Program-made: the position numbers and the translations under genes | Shown: one piece after another, positions 5,550-12,448 of the stretch | Layout: each line of letters opens with the position of its first letter | Position numbering within the stretch: the first letter of the stretch is position 1 | Notes under the pieces: generated by a model | Told to the model about the DNA's origin: nothing | The model's database searches: none | Seen by the model: the letters and a program-made list of their open reading frames with translations, nothing else | Source of the DNA: DASSKK01 sp035690495 | GTDB lineage: Bacteria > Actinomycetota > Actinomycetes > Propionibacteriales > Nocardioidaceae | Length of the DNA stretch: 42,588 bases | Reading direction: 5' to 3' | Assembly (NCBI GenBank): GCA_035690495.1 | Contig: DASSKK010000049.1 | Span: 1-42,588, forward strand

Positions 5550-6401
5550 GTGAGAGGTGACCGGCTCTTCGACTACCTGGAATGGATGCGGCTGCGGCGG
5601 TTGTCGCGGCTGACCACCGGGGACCGCATGTACGTGCTCCGCATGGCGCAGGAAGGCGTGGGGAAGCCGCTGCACCAGGCCGACGTGGATGACCTGCGCC
5701 GGTGGTGGTCCGAGCACTCGCGCCCGCTCGCGGCCGGGACCGCCTACAACCGCCGCTCCCACCTGCGGTGCTTCTTCCGGTGGGCCATCGATGAGGGCCT
5801 GACCCGCGACGACCCGACCCGCCGTCTGCCCGTCGTACGCCGGCCCCGCTACCTGCCCCGGCCGATCCCAGACGAGGACATCGCCAAGGCGTTCGCGAAC
5901 CTGACCGACCCGCGGACCAGGGCATGCGTCGCGCTCGGCCTGTTCGCCGGGCTGCGTTGCGTGGAGATCGCTCGGCTCGACCGGGAGGACGTGTTGGACA
6001 CCCGCCGGCCGCCGGTGCTGGTCGTGCACGGCAAGGGCGACAAGGAACGGATCGTGCCCATCGGCCCGGCGCTGCTCGCGGAGCTGCGCGCCTACGAGCT
6101 CCCGCGCCGCGGGCCGGTGATCCAGCGGGAGGACGGCCGCAGCGGGCACCTGGCACCGAACCGTGTCTCGTCGCTGATCGGCCAGCACCTACATGACGTG
6201 GGGATCGGCCAGTCAGCTCACAGCCTCCGCCACGCCTACGCCTGCAAGGCGCTCGCCGCCGGCGGAGACATCGAGGCTGTGAGCGAACTGCTGGGGCATT
6301 CCTCGACTGCGACGACCCGGTCCTACGCACGCTGGTCGCAGGACCGCCTCTCGGAGATCGTGGGCCGCGTGGACGGCGTGTTCTCAGCGCTCACCACCTG
6401 A
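5550..6401 (+). CDS. int: Tyrosine-type integrase
   Basis: A 283-residue site-specific recombinase. The N-terminal SAM-like core-binding domain spans about residues 1-85. The catalytic domain carries R136 ('AGLRCVEIARL'), K162 ('HGKGDKERIVP'), H224-x-x-R227 ('HSLRH'), H250 ('LLGHSS') and nucleophile Y259 ('TRSYARW'). All catalytic residues are present. It is short and lacks an obvious arm-type-binding N-terminal domain, so a compact attP is plausible. The GTG at 5550 follows a GGAAGGA site. It is the second gene of the rightward repressor-integrase pair. Confidence 0.9.
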   Translation: MRGDRLFDYLEWMRLRRLSRLTTGDRMYVLRMAQEGVGKPLHQADVDDLRRWWSEHSRPLAAGTAYNRRSHLRCFFRWAIDEGLTRDDPTRRLPVVRRPRYLPRPIPDEDIAKAFANLTDPRTRACVALGLFAGLRCVEIARLDREDVLDTRRPPVLVVHGKGDKERIVPIGPALLAELRAYELPRRGPVIQREDGRSGHLAPNRVSSLIGQHLHDVGIGQSAHSLRHAYACKALAAGGDIEAVSELLGHSSTATTRSYARWSQDRLSEIVGRVDGVFSALTT

Positions 6402-6427
6402 CGCGGCGCACGCCCCGGACCGGCTCA

Positions 6428-6448
6428 CCAGCGCGGTGCTCGCGCTGG
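6428..6448. terminator. Hairpin terminator between convergent int and membrane gene
   Basis: A perfect 8-bp stem, CCAGCGCG / CGCGCTGG, with a 5-nt loop. It lies in the 52-nt gap between the int stop (6401) and the stop of the leftward gene (6454). There is no U-tract, as is common for high-GC actinobacterial terminators. It could work in both directions. Confidence 0.5.
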
Positions 6449-6453
6449 CGTGA

Positions 6454-6690
6454 CTACTGGCCTCGCCGCCGGTCGGATGCCTCCGAATAGCGCGGCTGAC
6501 GTTCGTCCAACTGTTCCGATAGTCGGTCCAGCCGTTCTCGCAGTTGGGCGAGTTGGGGCCAGAGCCCGTACTTGATCGCCTCCTGGACTGCGAACCGGAT
6601 GATGCAGAAGCTGATGAAGAGCCCGAACACCGCAGCGACGGCAATACCGCCCGCTACGTCGCCACCGCTTGCAAGCAACATGCCGGCCAC
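6454..6690 (-). CDS. Small membrane protein with cytosolic coiled tail
   Basis: A 78-residue protein with one strong hydrophobic helix (about 14-36, VAGGIAVAAVFGLFISFCII) followed by an amphipathic, probably coiled-coil segment (LRERLDRLSEQLDER). It starts at GTG 6690, or ATG 6681 three codons later; no clear ribosome site is seen for either. It lies alone beyond the late-operon hairpin, next to int. A holin, lysis regulator or superinfection-exclusion role is possible, but none is shown. Confidence 0.55.
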   Translation of the reverse strand: MAGMLLASGGDVAGGIAVAAVFGLFISFCIIRFAVQEAIKYGLWPQLAQLRERLDRLSEQLDERQPRYSEASDRRRGQ

Positions 6691-6731
6691 GCTACGACCG
6701 CCAGTGCTGTCCTGTCCCGGACATGACTGAT

Positions 6732-6770
6732 CGCCCCGCCCCCGGGTGCGTGGGCACCGGGAGCGGGGCG
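6732..6770. terminator. Strong hairpin closing the late operon
   Basis: A long GC-rich stem: the outer arms CGCCCCGC / GCGGGGCG pair, as do the inner arms CCGGGTGC / GCACCGG, around a GTGG loop. It follows the stop of the last late gene at 6818 and precedes the small membrane gene at 6690. The rest of 6691-6817 shows nothing else I can identify. Confidence 0.65.
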
Positions 6771-6817
6771 AGTTTGCGGCGGGTTTGCTAGCGGTGTGAC
6801 ACGGCCGCTGGCCGGTC

Positions 6818-7135
6818 TTACGGGGCGGTCACCTGAAGGTCGCCGACGACCCGTTCGGGCTGCTCGACGGCGCCGGTGACCCGCAGCCAGACGCGGTGGC
6901 GGCCGACCGCCGGGGTGACGGTGCCGTCGGGGCCGATGAGGATGCGGGCCGTCGTGGCGTTGGCCCATTCGGCGTCGATCCAGTCGGCGTCCTCGGGGAC
7001 CGCGTTGTAGGGCAGGAAGCACACCTGGACGGGCAGGGTGGTCGGGTCGGCGGCGGTGTCCGGGCTGGCCGCGTCGAACGCGCGGATGCCCGGCAGGTAC
7101 AGATACTCGCGGCTGACCGAGGGGATCGACGGCAT
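6818..7135 (-). CDS. 105-residue protein, likely minor tail/fibre accessory
   Basis: The last gene of the late operon. It is beta-rich with 'EYLYLPGIRAFD' near the start and 'GRHRVWLRVTGAVEQPERVV' near the end. The second half (PDGTVTPAVGRHRVWLRV) resembles small immunoglobulin-like or decoration modules, but I do not recognise a named family. The ATG overlaps the stop of the lectin-like gene as TGATG, which ties its job to that fibre-like protein. Confidence 0.6.
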   Translation of the reverse strand: MPSIPSVSREYLYLPGIRAFDAASPDTAADPTTLPVQVCFLPYNAVPEDADWIDAEWANATTARILIGPDGTVTPAVGRHRVWLRVTGAVEQPERVVGDLQVTAP

Positions 7136-8433
7136 CACGGCTCCTGGAAGGTCGGTGTCCCGGCGGTGAAGCCGAACCGTGGTTGTCCGGCAGCGAAGGC
7201 CAGGCTGGGCGTGACGCGGGTGAAATCGAGCAGGACCGGCGCGAGGCCGGTCCCGCCGGCCGGGGCGGTCAGAGACAGCACGGCGGGTGGTGCCGTGGTC
7301 CGGCCGCCAGCGGCCACCACCCCTGCCGGTGCGGTGAGGGTGAGTACCGCGGCCGGTGCGGTGACGGTGGCCGGCTGGACGGAGCCCGCCGCGACACCAC
7401 CCGCCGGTGCGCCGAGCGTCAGCACGGCCGGCGGTGCGGTGACAACGGCGGGGACGCTCGTCCCGGCGCTGACCGTCCCGGCCGGTGCTGTGAGGGTGAG
7501 CGTGGCGGGCGGTGCCCGTTGGACGGTGCCGGCGGCGACCATCCCGGCCGGGGCGGTCAGGGTGACGACGGCCGGTGGGGCGGTCGCGCCCGCCGGGACG
7601 ACCGTGCCCGCTGCCACGTCCCCGGCCGGGGCGGTGAGCGTCAGGACGGCAGCGGGTCCGGTGACGGTGGACGCGGAGCGGACCGCACCCACAGGGGCCG
7701 TGATGGACAGTACGGCGGGTGGGCCGGTGGCAGTGGCCGGGGTGCCGGCCGGCGCGACATGGTCGGCAACGGTGACCGCGTACCGGTCCGAGAGGTACGA
7801 GTCGAGCTGGGCGACCTCGGCGTCGGTGAGCAGCCGGTCGTAGACAATGATCTCGGCGAGCAGCGTGAGGACCGGGTTGGAGTTGTCCGGGAACGCGAAC
7901 AGGCACAGTCGCACCTTGTTGGCGTAGTTGAAGCCGGCGTCACCGTCCGTCTGTGTCCCGTCGAGCCGCACCGACGACGACGCGCCGTTGAACCGCTGCG
8001 CCCACACGTGCCACGCCGGCGTCGACGGCGCGGCGGCCGGGTAGAAGCTGGACGAACCGCCGGTGAGCAGCCGGAAGGCGCCGGAGAACCATCCGCCGTA
8101 GGAGTTCTGGTCTGGTGTCGAGATGTGCAGTGACCAGGCGAACCCGGACGCGGACGCGCCCTGATCCGAATGCAACACTGTGAAGACGGTGAACGGCTGG
8201 CCGATCGCCTGGACCGTCGCTAGCAGCATGTCGTCGACACCGTCGGACCGGACCGCCGGCAAGCCGTTCACCGCCCCGGTGACGAGCACCGGCTGTTTGG
8301 CCGGGGTCGACTGGGTGGCCGCGTTCCCGACCGCCGCCGGCCAGGAGGAGACCGCGCCGCCGTTGGCGACCCCGGTGATGTCGTCCGCGCGCAGCCATTG
8401 GACGAGACCGGTGATCTGGTCGGGGGTCGTCAC
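7135..8433 (-). CDS. Concanavalin/LamG-like tail protein with Ala-Pro-rich repeats
   Basis: 432 residues. Residues 1-225 look like a concanavalin A-like/LamG domain: 'LVQWLRADDITGVANGGAVS', 'AVRSDGVDDMLLAT' and 'LAEIIVYDRLLTDAEVAQLD' are typical signatures. Residues ~236-394 hold seven degenerate repeats built on 'APPAVLTLTAPAG.VAAG'. The last part, 'LLDFTRVTPSLAFAAGQPRF', is separate. Such lectin domains in phage bind surface glycans, so a receptor-binding or fibre role is likely (inference). The GTG start overlaps the upstream stop as GTGA. Confidence 0.7.
   Translation of the reverse strand: MTTPDQITGLVQWLRADDITGVANGGAVSSWPAAVGNAATQSTPAKQPVLVTGAVNGLPAVRSDGVDDMLLATVQAIGQPFTVFTVLHSDQGASASGFAWSLHISTPDQNSYGGWFSGAFRLLTGGSSSFYPAAAPSTPAWHVWAQRFNGASSSVRLDGTQTDGDAGFNYANKVRLCLFAFPDNSNPVLTLLAEIIVYDRLLTDAEVAQLDSYLSDRYAVTVADHVAPAGTPATATGPPAVLSITAPVGAVRSASTVTGPAAVLTLTAPAGDVAAGTVVPAGATAPPAVVTLTAPAGMVAAGTVQRAPPATLTLTAPAGTVSAGTSVPAVVTAPPAVLTLGAPAGGVAAGSVQPATVTAPAAVLTLTAPAGVVAAGGRTTAPPAVLSLTAPAGGTGLAPVLLDFTRVTPSLAFAAGQPRFGFTAGTPTFQEP
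7252..7728 (-). repeat. Seven degenerate 'APPAVLTLTAPAG' protein repeats
   Basis: Units of about 20-26 residues with core (A/G)P-(P/A)-A-V-L-(T/S)-L-T-A-P-A-G followed by a variable VAAG-type linker. The DNA is imperfectly repetitive, so this is an older duplication than the 24-bp array at 2289-2600. Confidence 0.75.
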
Positions 8434-8735
8434 GGCTCGACCCTCACCAGCCCGGTCTGCGCCAGCACCTCATCCGGGGCGGTCGTGTCACCATCCCACA
8501 GCTGAGCCCCGTAGCCCTGCGCCTGCCCGGTGGTGAACCGGGACCACAGGTCCGAGAACAGCCCGTCGTCGCAGGCCCACGAACACCACAGGTGGGTCGC
8601 CGGCCCCTCCGGGGCGGGTGCGAGCCCAACGTCGAACGTTGACAGGGCGGCGTCGAGGTTGTCCGCGCCCCAGTAGGCGGCCCGGTTCGCCCACTGCTGC
8701 ACGCCCACCGGCACCATGACGACGATGCGCCGCAC
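8430..8735 (-). CDS. 101-residue hypothetical late protein
   Basis: An unrecognised protein rich in Trp and acidic residues: 'VGVQQWANRAAYWGADNLDA', 'GPATHLWCSWACDDGLF', 'DTTAPDEVLAQTGLVRVEP'. It starts at GTG 8735 one base after the upstream stop and its own stop overlaps the lectin-like gene. Position among fibre-like genes suggests a tail or tail-assembly role, possibly as a chaperone for the large fibre protein. That is an inference from context only. Confidence 0.6.
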   Translation of the reverse strand: MRRIVVMVPVGVQQWANRAAYWGADNLDAALSTFDVGLAPAPEGPATHLWCSWACDDGLFSDLWSRFTTGQAQGYGAQLWDGDTTAPDEVLAQTGLVRVEP

Positions 8736-8736
8736 G

Positions 8737-9168
8737 TCAGGCCGCGAGACGGAAGATCCCGCCCGCGTCGATCGACAGCGTCCAGGCGGCGTTGGTCGCG
8801 GTGATGTCCGCGCCGAGGTCCCACGCGGTGACGATCGGCGAGGACGTCGGAGTGCCGGTGTCGACGTAGAACACGGCCCGGTGCCCGGTTAGCGCCCCGC
8901 CGGTCGCGTCCCACACCACGTCGTCAGCGTTGACGATCGTCGTGTCGGTGGCGGCGTCGTACGTCTCGGTCACGTTCGCCAGCGTGGCCCCGCCGGCCGT
9001 GTAGCCGGTGCCGGTAACCTCACCAGTCACCTCGGACACGAACCGGTTGACGTCCGGGTCGTACGCCCACGTGTTGTCGATCAGCATGACCTTGAGGTCG
9101 TGGGCGGCCCGGAGCGCCTGCCACAGCGAGAGGCCGAGCTGTCCGGGGATGGTGGAGGTGGTCGGCAT
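8737..9168 (-). CDS. 143-residue minor tail-like protein
   Basis: A beta-rich protein: 'LSLWQALRAAHDLKVMLIDN' is followed by strand-like segments (YTAGGATLANVTETYDA, TTIVNADDVVWDATGGAL, HRAVFYVDTGTPTSSPIVTA). It ends in 'LGADITATNAAWTLSIDAG'. The pattern matches short structural proteins found near fibre genes of actinophages. An AAGGG site precedes the ATG. It follows holin directly and precedes the receptor-like genes. Confidence 0.6.
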   Translation of the reverse strand: MPTTSTIPGQLGLSLWQALRAAHDLKVMLIDNTWAYDPDVNRFVSEVTGEVTGTGYTAGGATLANVTETYDAATDTTIVNADDVVWDATGGALTGHRAVFYVDTGTPTSSPIVTAWDLGADITATNAAWTLSIDAGGIFRLAA

Positions 9169-9171
9169 GGC

Positions 9172-9519
9172 TCAGCCCTTCTTGCGCTTGGTCGGGATGT
9201 CCGCCGGCTGCCCCGAATGGGCGGTCTGGACCGGCGCGGCGAGCGCATCCTCGAACGTGGTCGGGAGCGTCTGTCCCTTCGCGGCCTTCGCCGTGTACGT
9301 CGGCTGGACCGGCGCGCCGAGCAGCCAGCCGAGCTGCGGCCAGCGGGCTTCGAGCAGCCGCACCAGCGCGTAGTACGCGGCCGACAGCAGGGAGACGATG
9401 GCGAGGGTGAGCGCCTGCGAGTCGACACTCACCCCGACGTCGGACAGCCAGGCGACCAGCCAGCCGACCGCGAGGGGCGTTCCTGTCCTGATCAGCGAGG
9501 TCGCATAGTTGCTGAGCAT
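9172..9519 (-). CDS. Holin-like membrane protein
   Basis: 115 residues with two hydrophobic helices near the N-terminus (about 13-27 and 35-53: GTPLAVGWLVAWL... and ALTLAIVSLLSAAYYALV) and a hydrophilic C-terminal tail rich in Lys (PTKRKKG). It is directly downstream of the amidase, with its ATG overlapping the amidase stop as TGATG. Size, topology and position fit an actinophage holin that releases or permits endolysin access. The alternative is a non-lytic tail-associated membrane protein. Confidence 0.7.
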   Translation of the reverse strand: MLSNYATSLIRTGTPLAVGWLVAWLSDVGVSVDSQALTLAIVSLLSAAYYALVRLLEARWPQLGWLLGAPVQPTYTAKAAKGQTLPTTFEDALAAPVQTAHSGQPADIPTKRKKG

Positions 9520-10262
9520 CAGACCCCCATCGCTTTCAGATCGGCCGGTGAGACGACGATCGGCTCGCCGGGCTGGACGAGGCCCCGCAGCCGCAGCAGG
9601 TACAGCTCGGCGGGCGTCTTGATGTGCCGCGGACCGGCCGACGCGGTGAGCACGAACCAGCGCGGGTCGGCGGGATCGGATGAGCGGAACAGTGTTCCCA
9701 TGTCGTCGTCCTCGACGGTCGGGGGTGTGGCGGGGGTGAGCAGGGCCATGAACTCCGGCCAGGGGAACCCGGGGCCGGGGTCGGTGTGGTCGGACTGGTG
9801 CCAGGCATGGGAGACGTCGACATGCCCGCAGATGCCGTGAGCGCCGGCGAGCAGGTCGGCCGGGCCGAGCCTGACCAGCGGGATGCGGTAGATGGCCGCG
9901 TCGGCCTTCACCTGCGCGGCGGTGAGCACGACGGCAGGCCACACCTGGGGGGACAGCCACTGCTCGCGGGTGTAGCTCGCCTCGCCGCAGACCTCGTAGC
10001 CGAGCGAGTGCGGGTTGGGCGGCGCGTGCCACGCAATCGCGTCGTCCGGCAGGCAGCGGACGATGGTCGACACGTCGGCCACGTGGTGCGCGGACCCGCC
10101 CGATGTGGGCGACTGGAAGTAGTGGGCCGTGGCGAGCGCCTGCCCGGCGGCCGACGCCCGCGGGTAGCCGAGTCCCGGCGCGGTCGCGTGAATCACGAGC
10201 CGAGTCGGCGGGATGTTGACCCCGGCCGACCGGTGGTAGGCGACGATCAGCGGTTCGGTCAT
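9519..10262 (-). CDS. N-acetylmuramoyl-L-alanine amidase endolysin
   Basis: 247 residues. The amidase_2/PGRP domain spans about 15-175, with zinc-ligand candidates H25 ('LVIHATAPG') and H159/D161 ('SDHTDPGPGFPW') plus 'GSAHHVAD' near 57. It cleaves the amide bond between MurNAc and the stem peptide. Residues ~183-247 form a separate C-terminal module with 'YLLRLRGLVQPGEPIVVSP', likely cell-wall binding. The ATG has a strong GAGGAGG site. The holin follows immediately. Confidence 0.85.
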   Translation of the reverse strand: MTEPLIVAYHRSAGVNIPPTRLVIHATAPGLGYPRASAAGQALATAHYFQSPTSGGSAHHVADVSTIVRCLPDDAIAWHAPPNPHSLGYEVCGEASYTREQWLSPQVWPAVVLTAAQVKADAAIYRIPLVRLGPADLLAGAHGICGHVDVSHAWHQSDHTDPGPGFPWPEFMALLTPATPPTVEDDDMGTLFRSSDPADPRWFVLTASAGPRHIKTPAELYLLRLRGLVQPGEPIVVSPADLKAMGV

Positions 10263-10273
10263 CGGTCCTCCTC

Positions 10274-10389
10274 TCATGTCAGCCAGTCGCACGGGTGCTC
10301 GCACCAGCGGGTGCCGTCCCGGCCGGTGCAGTCGTCGCAGCAGCCCACCTGGCGCAGAGCAGGCACACCGGCTGTTCCGGGTCGGTCAC
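10274..10389 (-). pseudogene. Possibly frameshifted small Cys-rich gene
   Basis: A GTG at 10389 overlaps the upstream stop as GTGA and begins VTDPEQPVCLLCARW, but third-position GC falls after about 13 codons. The frame one base back then shows a clean coding pattern, 'GCCDDCTGRDGTRWCEHPCD', ending at 10274. Joined, the two would give one zinc-ribbon-like protein (CxxC...CCxxC...C..PC). This is either a real frameshift mutation, a sequencing error or programmed slippage. As written, the two frames give 36 and about 30 residues. Confidence 0.35.
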
Positions 10390-10754
10390 CCGTGCTGCTC
10401 GCGCAGGGTCGCCAGCGCCGAGGACACCTCACGAAGCTGCCCGGAGAGCCCGGCCACCCGCCGTTCGAGCTGGCCGATCTTCGCGTTGTATTCGTGCCGC
10501 TCGACGGCACGCGCGGCGCGTTCGGCTTCCAGCGCTCCGTGCAGGTCCTCGTTCTCCTGCCGCAGGTCCGCGATCTCGGCGCGCATCCCCTCGACTGAGG
10601 CGAGCAGCGCGATGTTCGCCTGCCCCACCTGGGTGAGCGGGATCGCCCGGTCCTCCCGGCCGCCCTTCAGCGCCTCGCGGAGGATGAGCAGCACCCCACC
10701 GACGAGAGCGGCGAGGACACTGCCGGCGGTGAGCGCGCCCTCAATGCCGCCCAC
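10386..10754 (-). CDS. Membrane-anchored coiled-coil protein
   Basis: 122 residues with one hydrophobic helix (about 8-26, TAGSVLAALVGGVLLILRE) and then a long predicted coiled coil from about residue 50 (EGMRAEIADLRQENEDLHGA... to the end). The GTG at 10754 has GAGGTG upstream. It sits just before the lysis genes, where actinophages often encode small membrane proteins. It could be a second holin-like or spanin-like factor, which is a guess from topology and place. Confidence 0.6.
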   Translation of the reverse strand: MGGIEGALTAGSVLAALVGGVLLILREALKGGREDRAIPLTQVGQANIALLASVEGMRAEIADLRQENEDLHGALEAERAARAVERHEYNAKIGQLERRVAGLSGQLREVSSALATLREQHG

Positions 10755-11136
10755 GGGTCACCTCACGCAGGCGCAGCGACCGGCCGAGCGTGCGCCAGCG
10801 AAGCACAGACGCGACGACAAAACCGAGGTCCACGTAGACGTTCGGTTCGGTGGTAAACCCTCGAGCGAGCGCGACCGCGACGAACACCGCGAGCCCGAGA
10901 GCGAGCCCGACCAGCCCGGCACGTTCCAACCTGGGCCGGTTGGTCACCACCAGCCCGGTGAGGGTGAGCAGACCGCCCAGGGCGAGCATGACCGCGACGG
11001 CGAGCGCCTCCCAGCCGGGCAGGACACTGGCGAGGATGCGCCGCGACGACGGGTCAGCCAACAGGCGTACGCCGACGTAGAGCGAGTCCGCGTAGATGAT
11101 CGCGGCGAACGGGTCGGTGGCGAGGGGGCGTCTCAT
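10741..11136 (-). CDS. Multi-span membrane protein
   Basis: 131 residues with about three hydrophobic segments (WEALAVAVMLALGGLLTLTG, LVGLALGLAVFVAVALA, and a weaker VYVDLGFVVASVL) and a basic C-terminus. This looks like a small inner-membrane protein encoded with the lysis genes. Its ATG overlaps the upstream stop as ATGA. Function is not recognised. Confidence 0.6.
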   Translation of the reverse strand: MRRPLATDPFAAIIYADSLYVGVRLLADPSSRRILASVLPGWEALAVAVMLALGGLLTLTGLVVTNRPRLERAGLVGLALGLAVFVAVALARGFTTEPNVYVDLGFVVASVLRWRTLGRSLRLREVTRGRH

Positions 11137-11396
11137 CCGGTCGCCCCGAGGATCAGCACGTCGCCGCCGTCGATGAGCGCCACGCAGGTCTGCGGCAGGG
11201 TGCCGACCGTGTACGAGTCGAGGCAGGCGGCCGGCGGGTAGGTGCCCTCGTCGGCCGCATCGAGCTTGTACGTGCACCGGCGGGGCGAGCCGGTGACCGC
11301 GGTCACGATCACCAGTCGCTTGGTCAGGGTCGGCGTCTTGCGCTGCGTCTCGGTGACGAGCTGGCGGACAACCTCACCGATCAGGCGGCGGCTCAC
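11133..11396 (-). CDS. 87-residue small tail-region protein
   Basis: A beta-rich protein, 'RRLIGEVVRQLVTETQRKTP' then 'GSPRRCTYKLDAADEGTYPP' and 'CVALIDGGDVLILGAT', resembling a small OB- or barrel-like fold. It is translated by GTGA coupling directly after the DUF5047-type tail protein, an arrangement I recall from other actinophages. Probably a small baseplate or tail-tip component. No family name can be assigned. Confidence 0.6.
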   Translation of the reverse strand: MSRRLIGEVVRQLVTETQRKTPTLTKRLVIVTAVTGSPRRCTYKLDAADEGTYPPAACLDSYTVGTLPQTCVALIDGGDVLILGATG

Positions 11397-12448
11397 TGCA
11401 CACCGCCGCGGAGACTGCCGGTCATCGTGTCCGCCGGGGCGAGACCGAGGCTGATCCGGTCGAGCACGGCGACCCGGTCCAGCTCGCCGCGGACGACCCG
11501 CACGGCCGTGCCAACGTCGAGGCGGGGGTCGGGGACGCCGGTGATGGTGATGTCCTCCCACTGACCCGACACCCGCGTGTAGAGGGCCTGCGCGGCGGTG
11601 TTGAGGTCGTCCTGGGTGCTGATGGCGCTGGTGACGAACAGGTAGGGCCGCGGCCGGCTCGACGTGTCGACGGTCGGCCAGGTCGACCGGAGCGGAGTCG
11701 CGAGCGTCGAACCCTGCGCAACGGCGATGACCTGCGTGTAGGACTTCGCCCGGGTGAGCTTGCGGTTGATGCCGAGCAGCCGGCCGTCCTGCCCGTCACC
11801 GAACGTCGCCGCCGGGACTGCGGTGGTCGCGTCGACCGGCGTGCGGGCCACAAAGATGCCGAGCGGGTCGAAGAACACCTCCCAGCCGAGCGCCTTCGCC
11901 ACGTCGGTGATGTCCTCCCACGGGTCCGAACCCCCACCGGCGCCGTAGAGCAGGCCGGGCAGCGTCTGGTCGGTTGGCGGGATGTTCGGCACCGCCCCGG
12001 GGAGCCGATCCGTCACCATCGCCCGTAGCGCGTCGGCGCCGTTGGTGTCCGGCTGGATCGCGTAGGGCCGGGTCCACGGGTTCTCCCGGATCGACTGGGA
12101 GCGGTCCTGCCCGGAGGTGATGGTGAGCGTGAGCCCGTCCGACGTCTCGTCGACCTCAACCTCGGCGATCCCGAGCACACCGAGCGGGTAGGTGCCGATC
12201 CCGGCGATGCCACGCCACAACCGAAGCTCGTTCTCCCACGGCGCGAGCAGCGCTTCCTGGGTGGACGGCGCGAGCGACGGGTCGGCGATGACGACGTTGG
12301 AGCAGGTGCGGCGCACCTGGGCGGTCGCGTCGACATCCACCTGGCCGGAGCTGACCTTGAGCGGGTGGGTGAGCCCGTCCGGGGTGAGGATCTCGGCGGT
12401 GACGACGGCGGTGTGCCGGGTGCGCAGGGCCGCGGTGAACGGGTTCAC
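11393..12448 (-). CDS. DUF5047-type tail protein
   Basis: 351 residues. 'LRTRHTAVVTAEILTPDG' near the N-terminus, 'RTCSNVVIADPSLAPSTQEA' and 'GWEVFFDPLGIFVARTPVD' are the pattern of DUF5047-type siphovirus tail proteins, which occupy the place of the baseplate hub. The GTG at 12448 overlaps the stop of the large tail gene as GTGA. A frame open upstream to 14338 is only an off-frame shadow of the preceding gene. Confidence 0.7.
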   Translation of the reverse strand: MNPFTAALRTRHTAVVTAEILTPDGLTHPLKVSSGQVDVDATAQVRRTCSNVVIADPSLAPSTQEALLAPWENELRLWRGIAGIGTYPLGVLGIAEVEVDETSDGLTLTITSGQDRSQSIRENPWTRPYAIQPDTNGADALRAMVTDRLPGAVPNIPPTDQTLPGLLYGAGGGSDPWEDITDVAKALGWEVFFDPLGIFVARTPVDATTAVPAATFGDGQDGRLLGINRKLTRAKSYTQVIAVAQGSTLATPLRSTWPTVDTSSRPRPYLFVTSAISTQDDLNTAAQALYTRVSGQWEDITITGVPDPRLDVGTAVRVVRGELDRVAVLDRISLGLAPADTMTGSLRGGVQ

